Shown: one piece after another, positions 1-8,489 of the stretch
How the letters are laid out: each line of letters begins with the position of its first letter
How positions within the stretch are numbered: position 1 is the first letter of the stretch
Assembly (NCBI GenBank): GCA_037447125.1
Contig: JBBIHG010000005.1
Coordinates: 1-64,000, forward strand
Length of the DNA stretch: 64,000 bases
Source of the DNA: UBA2029 sp037447125
Lineage (GTDB): Bacteria; Chloroflexota; Anaerolineae; Aggregatilineales; Aggregatilineaceae
Reading direction: 5' to 3'
Translations under genes and position numbers: made by a program
Notes under the pieces: generated by a model
What the model was told of the DNA's origin: nothing
The model's input: the letters and a program-made list of their open reading frames with translations, nothing else
The model's database searches: none

Positions 1-53
1 CAGAACTGTGCTATCATGGGAACAGTGTTTATGGTCAGCTTGAGGAGGCCGTC

Positions 54-245
54 ATGTCCATGAAGCAACTTCCGTACGCGCTGCTCATCGTGGGGATCGT
101 CCTCGTGCTGGGGACCATCCTGATTGACCCGATCCGGGGCTTTGAGATCTACCTGGCGACCAGCCAGATCATTGTGCTGGTCATCGGCGCGATCGTCGCC
201 CTGCTCGGAGCATATCTCGCCTTCGTCCGCAAGCCCGCGCCCTGA
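54..245 (+). CDS. small two-helix membrane protein
   Basis: A 63-residue hydrophobic protein with two predicted membrane helices (about residues 7-25 and 36-58), a short charged turn between them and a basic C-terminal tail. The start is supported by a GAGGAGG-like ribosome site 5-11 bases upstream. It is followed by a clear intrinsic terminator, so it looks like a free-standing short gene rather than the end of an operon. No family is recognised and no function can be assigned. Confidence 0.6.
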   Translation: MSMKQLPYALLIVGIVLVLGTILIDPIRGFEIYLATSQIIVLVIGAIVALLGAYLAFVRKPAP

Positions 246-288
246 ATCCCTGATCTCCGCTCTCATCCCGCCCTGGCGCACATCTGAC

Positions 289-322
289 GGGACGCTTCCG
301 CGCAGGAGCGTCCCGAATTTTG
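289..322 (+). terminator. intrinsic terminator after the small membrane protein
   Basis: A perfect 8-bp stem, GGGACGCT paired with AGCGTCCC, with a 10-base loop, followed by GAATTTTG. It lies 43 bases after the stop codon of the preceding gene. Confidence 0.7.
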
Positions 323-408
323 TGTGAAATCGGGCACACAGCGCCCCCCAAAACGGGACTACAATACAGGTACATGCGCGTCGAAAACACCTTGAGGAGA
401 GTGCCATC

Positions 409-693
409 ATGAAGCATGTATGGGCGCTGCTGCTGATCGCGCTGCTGGCCAGCCTGTGGGGCGCAGGGACTGCCTCCGCTCAGGATGGCGACGAGCTGGT
501 GGTCAATGGCGATTTCGCCGAAGGTGGGGCGGCGGCCCGCACTTGCTATCACGGGAAGATGCTGATGCCGCTAGCTTGCTGGCTGCAGCCATCGGGTTGG
601 CAGCTCTCAGAGGCGCGAGAAGCGGTGGCCTTACGATTCAACAGCGACAGCCACCGCTGGCTCGCACAACGCACTTCAAGGAGACTTAGGTAA
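409..693 (+). CDS. short exported protein, probably truncated
   Basis: Begins with a convincing signal peptide (about residues 1-24, cleavage after an ASA-like site) and then reads ELVVNGDF, a start typical of secreted carbohydrate-binding or adhesin-like proteins of several hundred residues. After about residue 40 the sequence loses this character and stops at residue 94. The stop overlaps the end of the opposing radical SAM fragment by a few bases. A GAGGAGAG ribosome site precedes the ATG, and a TACAAT -10-like box lies near 360-365. I suspect the natural 3' part is missing because of the rearrangement just downstream, but a genuinely short protein cannot be excluded. Confidence 0.45.
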   Translation: MKHVWALLLIALLASLWGAGTASAQDGDELVVNGDFAEGGAAARTCYHGKMLMPLACWLQPSGWQLSEAREAVALRFNSDSHRWLAQRTSRRLR

Positions 694-1045
694 CAGGCTC
701 TACAATGCAATGCGTCTCAGGGTCGTAGGCGCAGAACGGCTCTTCGGCCAGGTAGTCCCCAACCACGCCATAGGCCCGCGCCCGACACCCGCTGCACAGC
801 GTCTTGAACTGGCAGATGCCGCACTTGCCGCCCAGCAGGTCTGGATCGCGCATCTCGGCGAAGAGGGCGCTGTCCTGCCAGATCGCGCCGAACGGCTGCT
901 GGCGGATATTGCCCGCCTCCACCGGGAGGTACCCACACGGGAAGACCTGCCCTCGGTGCGAGATGAAGCAGACGCCCGTCCCGGCCAGGCAGCCTTTGGT
1001 GGCAGCGTGCATCTGGCCATGAGGGTACCCGCTGACCTGGCGACC
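686..1045 (-). pseudogene. 3' fragment of AhbD/NirJ-like radical SAM heme-biosynthesis protein
   Basis: The minus strand encodes the C-terminal SPASM-type iron-sulfur region of a heme-related radical SAM enzyme: KGCLAGTGVCFISHRG, then PCGYLPVEAGN, then a KCGICQF...CSGCRARAYGVVGDYLAEE-type tail ending in FCAYDP. This arrangement of cysteines is characteristic of the AhbD (heme b synthase) and NirJ families. The radical SAM core (CxxxCxxC) and all upstream sequence are missing. Recognisable family sequence ends near HGQMHAATKG (about 1030), and the frame then runs into antisense hemC sequence. The exact 5' limit is therefore approximate. With no core domain the fragment cannot be functional as such. 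Confidence 0.75.
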
Positions 1046-1171
1046 ATGACTGGCTGGGAGAGCGCGGCGCCCGGCGACGCCTTCGCCCTCGGCGCGGCGC
1101 TGGCCGACCGGGCGCTCGCTCAGGGAGCGGACGCGCTGCTGGACGCCATACGCGGGGAGTTGCCAACATGA
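1046..1171 (+). pseudogene. hemC: 3' fragment of hemC (hydroxymethylbilane synthase)
   Basis: About 40 residues matching the C-terminal end of porphobilinogen deaminase (AFALGAALADRALAQGADAL followed by a short Ile-Arg tail), where family members have a LG..LA..LLAQGA helix. The fragment ends in an ATGA overlap with hemD, the usual hemCD arrangement. Upstream of about residue 1 of this piece the frame continues open but is only antisense radical SAM sequence. The catalytic and dipyrromethane-cofactor parts of HemC are therefore absent from the window. Either the genome has been rearranged here or the contig is chimeric. Confidence 0.65.
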
Positions 1172-1959
1172 CTCTGCGCCCATTGGAGGGGAAGCGCATT
1201 GTGGTGACGCGCCCGCTCGACGCCGCGGCGCCGTTCGCCGATCGGCTGCGCGAGCTGGGCGCGGAGCCGGTGCTGCTGCCGACGATCAGCATCCGCCCGC
1301 CGCAAGACACAGGGCCGTTAGACCGCGCCCTGGCACGCCTGGATCAATACGATTGGGTGGTCTTCAGCAGCGCGAACGCGGTCGAGCAGGTGTGGCAGCG
1401 CCTGGAAGCGCTCGCGCTCCGCCGGGAAGCTGAAGGCTGGCCGCCGATAGCAGCCATCGGCCCGGCGACGGCTGGCGCGCTGGCTAAACGCGAGTTGGCC
1501 CCGACGTTGGTGCCAGACCGCCACATGGCTGAAGCGCTGGCAAAGGCATTGATGGCGGCTGGCGATTTGCGCGGGAGGCGCGTCCTGCTGCCGCAGGGCA
1601 ACCTGGCCCGCCCGGTACTCGCCGACTCGCTGCGCGCGGCAGGGGCGGCAGTTGACGCACCCATTGCCTATGAGAATGTGCACGCCGCCATTGATCCCGC
1701 GCTGCTGGCCCAGCCGATAAACGCCATAACCTTCACCAGCCCCTCAACGGCCCAGAACTTCGTCGCCCAATTCGACGATCTTGTAGGCGTCGCCGAAAAC
1801 GCCCTAGTCGCCTGTATTGGCCCGATCACCGCCGACGCGGTGCGGGCCTGCGGGCTGCCCGTGCACGTTGTGGTTGAGCCACACACTGCGGAGGGTCTGA
1901 TCGCCGCGCTGTGCACGGCCTTTGCGCGACAAGCCCCTGAAAGGAATTCAGCCTCATGA
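1168..1959 (+). CDS. hemD: uroporphyrinogen-III synthase
   Basis: Cyclises hydroxymethylbilane to uroporphyrinogen III, the branch-point tetrapyrrole. The 263-residue length is typical. The N-terminal half begins GKRIVVTRP and has the AAPFADRLRELGAEPVLLP segment. The second half-domain has RGRRVLLPQGNLARPVLADS, then TFTSPSTAQNF and CIGPITADAVRACGLP, the conserved stretches of an otherwise variable family. The ATG overlaps the hemC stop (ATGA), and its own stop overlaps the hemB start in the same way, so translation is probably coupled along the operon. Confidence 0.9.
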   Translation: MTLRPLEGKRIVVTRPLDAAAPFADRLRELGAEPVLLPTISIRPPQDTGPLDRALARLDQYDWVVFSSANAVEQVWQRLEALALRREAEGWPPIAAIGPATAGALAKRELAPTLVPDRHMAEALAKALMAAGDLRGRRVLLPQGNLARPVLADSLRAAGAAVDAPIAYENVHAAIDPALLAQPINAITFTSPSTAQNFVAQFDDLVGVAENALVACIGPITADAVRACGLPVHVVVEPHTAEGLIAALCTAFARQAPERNSAS

Positions 1960-2936
1960 GCTTTCCCACGGTCCGGCTGCGGCGTCTGCGCGCCACCCCA
2001 ACACTGCGCGCCCTAGTGCGCGAGACAACGCTCAGCCCGGCGCAGCTCATCTACCCGCTCTTCGTTGTTCACGGGCACGATGTGCACGAGGAGATCGCCT
2101 CCATGCCCGGCGTGTACCATCATTCCGCTGACCGGCTGGCACAGGAAATTGACGAGATTTCGGCGCTGGACATCCCCGCCGTAATCCTGTTTGGCATACC
2201 CGCCAGCAAAGACCCCGTCGGGCAGGAGAATTTCGCCGAAGAGGGTATCGTGCAGCAGGCGATCCGGGCGATCAAGGCGGCCAACCCGGATATACTGGTC
2301 ATCACCGATGTCTGTCTGTGCGAGTACACCGATCATGGCCACTGCGGGATCGTGCGCGACGGCGAGATCCTCAACGACGAAACGCTCGCCATCCTGGGGC
2401 GAGTCGCCGTCTCGCACGCGCGGGCCGGCGCGGACGTGGTCGCACCGAGCGGCATGATGGACGGCATGGTGGGGGCCATCCGCGCCGCGCTGGACGGGGC
2501 GGGCTACGCCGGGACCAGCATCCTGTCATATGCCATCAAGTACGCCAGTGCCTTCTACGGCCCCTTCCGCGAGGCGGCGCATAGCACGCCGAGCTTCGGC
2601 GACCGCCGCACCTACCAGATGGATCCGGCCAACGTCCGTGAGGCCCTGCGCGAGGCCCAGCTTGACGTGGGCGAAGGCGCGGACATGCTCATGGTCAAGC
2701 CCGCGCTGGCTTATCTGGACATCATTCGCCGTGTACGGGATCGCTTCGACCTGCCCCTGGCGGCGTACAACGTCAGCGGTGAGTACAGCATGATCAAAGC
2801 GGCAGCAGCACACGGCTGGCTGGACGAGCGTCGCGCAGTGATCGAGATGCTGACGGCGCTGCGCCGTGCCGGGGCCGACCTGATCCTGACCTATCACGCC
2901 AAAGATGCAGCCCGGTGGCTGCACACGCTGGAGTAG
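1956..2936 (+). CDS. hemB: delta-aminolevulinic acid dehydratase (porphobilinogen synthase)
   Basis: Condenses two 5-aminolevulinate molecules to porphobilinogen in the cytoplasm. The 326 residues are full length. Visible signatures are the RRLRATPTLRALVRET start, the metal-binding cysteine cluster DVCLCEYTDHGHCG (Cys120, 122, 130), which indicates a zinc-type enzyme, and two active-site lysines in SYAIKYASAFYGPFR (Lys195) and MVKPALAYLD (Lys248). The start overlaps hemD by ATGA, and the next gene begins three bases after the stop. Confidence 0.97.
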   Translation: MSFPTVRLRRLRATPTLRALVRETTLSPAQLIYPLFVVHGHDVHEEIASMPGVYHHSADRLAQEIDEISALDIPAVILFGIPASKDPVGQENFAEEGIVQQAIRAIKAANPDILVITDVCLCEYTDHGHCGIVRDGEILNDETLAILGRVAVSHARAGADVVAPSGMMDGMVGAIRAALDGAGYAGTSILSYAIKYASAFYGPFREAAHSTPSFGDRRTYQMDPANVREALREAQLDVGEGADMLMVKPALAYLDIIRRVRDRFDLPLAAYNVSGEYSMIKAAAAHGWLDERRAVIEMLTALRRAGADLILTYHAKDAARWLHTLE

Positions 2937-2939
2937 GCC

Positions 2940-4046
2940 ATGAGCGCTGAGTCGTCTCCTCGTCACCCCGATACAGCCGGTCGTCAGTGCGTGAAGTACA
3001 CCTTCTATAAGCTGGACGCCGCCTTTCTGTGCCTGCCAGAAGACAAGCAGCGCGCGGCTAAGCTGGACTTCATTGACACGGTGCGCGGCTTCAATCGTCG
3101 CATGCTGCTGCGCTCGTATAGCCTGGTGGGGCTGCGCCGCGACGTAGACTTCCTGCTGTGGACAGTGGCCGAGGAGATGGAGCCATTCCAGCAGCTTGAA
3201 ACCGCCATCCGCAGCACTGCGCTCGGCCCGTTCTTGACGGTGGCCCGCTCTTTCCTCTCCACGACCAAGCGCAGCATGTACGACATCAGCCTGCCGGAGG
3301 ACGCGGGCGCTCCCAGCGGCGAGGAGCGCATCCGCATCGAGCCGGGCGACTCGCGCTACCTGTTCGTCTACCCGTTCATCAAGACCCGGCCCTGGTACAC
3401 GCTCTCGCAAGAAGAACGCCAGGAGATGATCACCGAACACATTCGCGTTGGGCGCAACTACCCGGACATCCGCCTGAACACGACCTACTCCTACGGCATT
3501 GACGACCAGGAGTTCGTTGTCGCCTTCGAAGGCGACAATCCGCACGACTTTGTGGACCTGGTGGCCGACCTGCGCTTCACCAAGGCCAGTATGTACACCC
3601 TGGCCGACACGCCCATGCACATCTGCATCGCCATGTCGCTGCCCCAGGTCATGGACTCCATCGGCGGCGCGGTGGTGAGCGATCTAGTGGGTCTGGACGT
3701 GGTCGAGGTTGGCGGCTGGCTGCCCGTCGCCCGGACGGACGAGCTGCCCCCGGGCTCGTCGCGCTGTGTGACCTATGGCACGCAGCAGGTCGCGCTCTTC
3801 CGCGCGAATGGGCAAGTCTACGCGCTCAATAACCGTTGCCCGCACGCGCGCGGCCCGCTGTGCGAAGGAGCGCTGGTCATGGATGGCGACGGCCCCGCCG
3901 TCCGCTGCCCCTGGCACGAAGCGTACTTCAGCCTGGAGACGGGCAGCGTCCTGGCCGGCCCCTCGCCGCGCGGCGTCGAGACGTTCCACGTGCGCGTCGA
4001 GGATGGCACCATCTACATCGCCCGCACCGCAGAGGACACCCCATGA
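2940..4046 (+). CDS. hemQ: HemQ-like coproheme decarboxylase fused to a Rieske domain
   Basis: Residues about 15-243 are a chlorite-dismutase-family/HemQ domain: KYTFYKLD start, FIKTRPWYTLSQEERQEM, EHIRVGRNYP with a candidate proximal heme ligand His167, then the GIDDQEFVVAFEGD and DLRFTKASMYTL stretches seen in HemQ proteins. HemQ converts coproheme to protoheme by two oxidative decarboxylations. Residues about 257-360 are a complete Rieske-type [2Fe-2S] domain with CPHARGPLCEG (Cys300, His302) and CPWHEAYFSL (Cys323, His326). Stand-alone HemQ proteins are about 230-250 residues, so this is a genuine C-terminal fusion with no frameshift. Its place between hemB and hemE supports a heme role. 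The Rieske domain may deliver or accept electrons during decarboxylation, which is inference. Confidence 0.88.
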   Translation: MSAESSPRHPDTAGRQCVKYTFYKLDAAFLCLPEDKQRAAKLDFIDTVRGFNRRMLLRSYSLVGLRRDVDFLLWTVAEEMEPFQQLETAIRSTALGPFLTVARSFLSTTKRSMYDISLPEDAGAPSGEERIRIEPGDSRYLFVYPFIKTRPWYTLSQEERQEMITEHIRVGRNYPDIRLNTTYSYGIDDQEFVVAFEGDNPHDFVDLVADLRFTKASMYTLADTPMHICIAMSLPQVMDSIGGAVVSDLVGLDVVEVGGWLPVARTDELPPGSSRCVTYGTQQVALFRANGQVYALNNRCPHARGPLCEGALVMDGDGPAVRCPWHEAYFSLETGSVLAGPSPRGVETFHVRVEDGTIYIARTAEDTP

Positions 4047-5086
4047 GCGATGGCCTCTTCCTGCGCGCTTGCCACCGTAAGCCGACCGGCACAACGCCGA
4101 TCTGGCTCATGCGCCAGGCGGGGCGCTACATGCCTGAATACCGCGCCATCCGCGCGCGGCACAGTATGCTGGAGGCCATTCGCACGCCGGAGCTGGCCTG
4201 CGAGATCACGCTCCAGCCGGTGCGCGCCTTCGCCCTAGACGCCGCGATCATCTTTGCCGACATCCTGCCTATCCTGATTGGCATGGGGCTGAGCCTGGAG
4301 TTTGCCAAAGGTGAAGGCCCGGTTATCGCCAACCCGCTGCGCACGCCCGCCGACGCGGACGCGCTGCGCACGCCCCCCGCTGAGGAAAACCTGCCCTACA
4401 CGCTCGAAGCGATCCGCCTGGTGCGCCGCGAGCTGGACGGGCGCATTCCCCTGATCGGCTTCTCTGGCGCGCCGTTCACGCTGGCCAGCTACGCCATCGA
4501 AGGCGGCGGCTCGAAGAATCATGTTCGCGTCAAGTCGTTCATGCTCTCCGAGCCGGGGGCCTGGGGCCGACTGATGGACAAGATGGCGGCGGTCGTGGGC
4601 GATTACTTGGTTGCACAAGCCGAAGCGGGAGCCCAGGCGCTGCAGATCTTTGATAGCTGGGCGGGTGTGCTCTCGCCCGCGGACTACCGCGCCTACGTTC
4701 TGCCCTACGCGCAGCGCACGGTCGCCCACGCCCGGAGCGCGGGCGTCCCCGTGATCTACTTCGGCACCGATCTTAATGGGATGCTGCCCTCTGTGCGCGA
4801 GACCGGGGCGGACGTGATCGGCGTGGACTGGCGTATCACCATTGACGACGCCTGGGCGCAGCTTGGCGACGGCGTCGCCGTGCAGGGCAACCTCGACCCG
4901 GTCGCCCTGTTCGCCCCTTGGCCCAAGGTGCAGCGCCAGGCCGACGACATTCTGACGCGCGTGGCGAAGCGCCCCGGACACATCTTCAACCTGGGGCATG
5001 GTCTTCTTCCTGAGACGCCGGTGGACAACGTCCGGCGTCTGGTGGATTACGTGCACGAGCGCAGCGCAGCGATGGAGGCGAGCTAG
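4043..5086 (+). CDS. hemE: uroporphyrinogen decarboxylase
   Basis: Removes four acetate carboxyls from uroporphyrinogen III to give coproporphyrinogen III. The 347 residues are full length, with the diagnostic PIWLMRQAGRYMPEYR signature near the N-terminus. Also present are FADILPILIGMG with the substrate-binding aspartate, GFSGAPFTLASYAIEG, IFDSWAG and the C-terminal FNLGHGLLPETP. A longer open frame exists upstream, but the ATG overlapping the previous stop (ATGA) and the family N-terminus decide the start. hemH follows immediately after the TAG. Confidence 0.97.
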   Translation: MSDGLFLRACHRKPTGTTPIWLMRQAGRYMPEYRAIRARHSMLEAIRTPELACEITLQPVRAFALDAAIIFADILPILIGMGLSLEFAKGEGPVIANPLRTPADADALRTPPAEENLPYTLEAIRLVRRELDGRIPLIGFSGAPFTLASYAIEGGGSKNHVRVKSFMLSEPGAWGRLMDKMAAVVGDYLVAQAEAGAQALQIFDSWAGVLSPADYRAYVLPYAQRTVAHARSAGVPVIYFGTDLNGMLPSVRETGADVIGVDWRITIDDAWAQLGDGVAVQGNLDPVALFAPWPKVQRQADDILTRVAKRPGHIFNLGHGLLPETPVDNVRRLVDYVHERSAAMEAS

Positions 5087-5941
5087 GTGAGCGTCGAGAC
5101 GACTGGTGTGCTGCTCATGGCCTATGGCGGGCCGGACTCCCTCGATGACATCCCGGCCTTTCTGCTGGACATTCGCGGGGGGCGGCCGACATCCCAAGAC
5201 CTGGTTGACGAAATCACCGAGAATTACCGCAAGATCGGCGGGTATTCGCCGCTGCTGGCGCTGACCGAGCGCCAGGCGGCGCTCGTCGAGGCCCGGCTGA
5301 ACGCGACGGCCCGGCCCGGCCGGCGCTACAAGACCTACATCGGCATGCGCCACTGGACGCCCTGGATCGAAGACGCCGTGGAGCGGATGATCGCCGATGG
5401 CATCGGTCACGCCGTCGCCCTGGTGCTGGCCCCGCACTATTCGACTATGAGCACCGCCAGGTACTTCGCCAAGCTGGACAAGGCGCTGGCCGGGCGGGGC
5501 GACGCCTTCAGCTACACGCCGATCACCAGCTACCACGACCACCCGCGCTACATCCAGGCGCTGGCCGAGATGCCGGCGGACACGCTGGTGATCTTCAGCG
5601 CCCACAGCCTGCCCCAGCGCATCCTGGCCCAGGGCGACCCCTACGACGCCCAACTGCGCGAGACGGCGCGCCTGGTCGCTGCGCGGGTCGGCCTGCCCGC
5701 CGAGCGCTGGACGTTTTCGTATCAGAGCGCAGGGCGCACGCCTGAGCCATGGCTTGGCCCGCAGTTGGAGGAGTATGTCGTCACCCTGGCCCGCCAGGGA
5801 CATCGGCATCTGCTCTCGGTGCCGGTGGGCTTCGTGGCCGATCATGTCGAGGTCTTGTTCGATATAGACATCAAGGCGCGCCATGCCGCCCAGGCGGCTG
5901 GAGCGCGTGCCCTCGCTCAACGACGATCCGCTTTTCATTGA
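5087..5941 (+). CDS. hemH: ferrochelatase, frameshifted near its C-terminus
   Basis: Inserts ferrous iron into the porphyrin (coproporphyrin in this pathway). Starts at GTG directly after hemE. Signatures present are LLMAYGGPDSLDD, YIGMRHWTP, FSAHSLPQRI, the SYQSAGRTPEPWLGP substrate loop and VGFVADHVEVLFDID. After about residue 275 this frame degenerates and stops. The genuine tail (RVPSLNDDPLFIEALADLV) is in the +1-shifted frame and runs to a TGA at 5985-5987, overlapping the hemY start as the other operon genes do. One extra base around 5890-5905 would explain it. Either the protein has an altered last 10-15 residues or the read contains an indel error. Confidence 0.9.
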   Translation: MSVETTGVLLMAYGGPDSLDDIPAFLLDIRGGRPTSQDLVDEITENYRKIGGYSPLLALTERQAALVEARLNATARPGRRYKTYIGMRHWTPWIEDAVERMIADGIGHAVALVLAPHYSTMSTARYFAKLDKALAGRGDAFSYTPITSYHDHPRYIQALAEMPADTLVIFSAHSLPQRILAQGDPYDAQLRETARLVAARVGLPAERWTFSYQSAGRTPEPWLGPQLEEYVVTLARQGHRHLLSVPVGFVADHVEVLFDIDIKARHAAQAAGARALAQRRSAFH

Positions 5942-5983
5942 GGCGCTGGCTGATTTAGTACAGCGAGCCAACGGAGGGCGCCC

Positions 5984-7414
5984 GTGATCTCCCATGTGGT
6001 CATCGCAGGAGGGGGCATCGCCGGGCTGGCGACGGCCTACGCCATGCGCCAGGCGGCGGGCGATCACGGCCTGCCGGTGAAGGTGACGTTGGTCGAGCGC
6101 GAATCCCGGTCCGGCGGGAAGATCGTCACGGATACGCCGTCCGGCTTCGTGATTGAGGGCGGCCCGGACTCGTTCATCACCCAGAAGCCGTGGGCGCTCC
6201 AGCTTTGCCATGAGCTGGGGCTGGCCGAGCGGCTGGTGGGCACCAATGATGCTCAGCGCGCCGTCTACGTCCTGCGCGGCGGAAAGCTGCGTAGGATGCC
6301 CGACGGCATGCTGCTGATCATCCCCACCCGCCTCTTGCCTTTCGTGACATCGGACTTGATCTCGTGGCCCGGCAAGCTGCGCATGGGCCTCGATCTTTTC
6401 ATCAAGCCGCGCCGCGACGACTCCGACGAGAGCCTGGCGAGCTTCATCCGGCGGCGGCTGGGCCAGGAGGCGCTGGAGGTGTTGGCCGAGCCGATGATGG
6501 CGGGCATCCACGTCTCCGACGCCGAGACGCTCAGCTTGCAGGCGACCTTCCCGCGCTTTGTGGACATCGAGCGCAAGTATGGCAGTCTGACGCGGGGCAT
6601 GATTGCCGCGCGCCGGGCCAGCGCCGCCCACGCCAACGGCAGCGGCGCCGCCAAGACGACGATGTTCATGACGCTGCAAGGGGGGTTGCAGGAGCTGGTC
6701 AGCGCGTTGGAGCGCTCGATCAGCGGTGAGGTCCGCCTCAACAGCGGCGTCGCCGGGCGGCAGCCGCTGCCGGGCGGCGGGTATCGTCTGACGCTGGAGG
6801 ATGGGGCGGCGCTCGACGCGGATGCGGTTATCCTGGCCACGCCCGCTTTCGTCAGCGCCGGTCTGCTGCGCGATCTGTCGCCGCAACTTGCCGCCAGGCT
6901 GGACGCGATTCGCTACGTCTCGACGGCGACGGTGTCGCTGGGCTACGACGCCCGCGATTTCGGGCACCCACTCGACGGCTTCGGCTTCGTCGTCCCGCGC
7001 AACGAGCCATCCCGTCTGCTGGCCTGCACTTGGACGAGCACCAAGTTCCCGCAGCGCGCCGCGCCAGGGACGGTGCTGCTGCGCGTTTTTGTCGGCGGGC
7101 CGCACCGCGAGGAGCTGGCCGAGATGGACGAGGACGCTCTGATCGGGCTGGTGCGCCAGGAATTGCGCAGTATTTTGGGCGTCAGCGCCGTGCCCCAGGT
7201 GGCGCGCGTGTATCGCTGGCGGCGCGGCAACCCGCAGTACGACGTGGGGCACCTCGACCGCGTGACCGAGATCGAAGGGCTGTGCCCGCCGGGCTTGTAC
7301 CTGACCGGCAGCGCCTATCGCGGCGTTGGCATCCCGGATTGCGTGCTGCAGGGCCGCGACACCGCTCGCGAGGTCGCCCTCTATCTGGCCCAGTTGGCGC
7401 CCGTCGCACGCTGA
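5984..7414 (+). CDS. hemY: coproporphyrinogen/protoporphyrinogen III oxidase (HemY type)
   Basis: FAD-dependent oxidase that aromatises the porphyrinogen. In a HemQ-containing pathway the expected reaction is coproporphyrinogen III to coproporphyrin III (CgoX role). The 476 residues start with the dinucleotide-binding motif VIAGGGIAGLATAYAMRQ. They continue with GGKIVTDTPSGFVIEGGPDSF and end with GLYLTGSAYRGVGIPDCVLQG, the FAD-contact region of the HemY family. The GTG start overlaps the frame-corrected hemH stop (GTGA). Confidence 0.93.
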   Translation: MISHVVIAGGGIAGLATAYAMRQAAGDHGLPVKVTLVERESRSGGKIVTDTPSGFVIEGGPDSFITQKPWALQLCHELGLAERLVGTNDAQRAVYVLRGGKLRRMPDGMLLIIPTRLLPFVTSDLISWPGKLRMGLDLFIKPRRDDSDESLASFIRRRLGQEALEVLAEPMMAGIHVSDAETLSLQATFPRFVDIERKYGSLTRGMIAARRASAAHANGSGAAKTTMFMTLQGGLQELVSALERSISGEVRLNSGVAGRQPLPGGGYRLTLEDGAALDADAVILATPAFVSAGLLRDLSPQLAARLDAIRYVSTATVSLGYDARDFGHPLDGFGFVVPRNEPSRLLACTWTSTKFPQRAAPGTVLLRVFVGGPHREELAEMDEDALIGLVRQELRSILGVSAVPQVARVYRWRRGNPQYDVGHLDRVTEIEGLCPPGLYLTGSAYRGVGIPDCVLQGRDTAREVALYLAQLAPVAR

Positions 7415-7445
7415 GCCGCGGGCGCGGCAGCGAAGGAGCATCCTG

Positions 7446-8387
<942 letters not shown>

Positions 8388-8489
8388 GACACTGCGCTCG
8401 CGCCGCGCCGCTCCTTGCGCTATAACCATCAGCAACAACACCGTTGACACTGCCCGATGCGCCAGCATCAGACAGGGGAGTGAATAGGT

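Noticed and set aside
710..1171. 153-residue plus-strand protein at the left edge
   Set aside because: Only the last 40 residues are hemC. The rest is antisense radical SAM sequence, so it is not one gene.
4235..7441. 1068-codon open frame on the minus strand across hemE-hemH-hemY
   Set aside because: It is antisense to well-recognised genes, is Arg/His/Gln-rich and has no family character. Such frames are a by-product of high GC content.
8388..8489. c-di-AMP riboswitch before the KimA-like gene
   Set aside because: The gap is only about 100 bases and no ydaO-type conserved segments were found.
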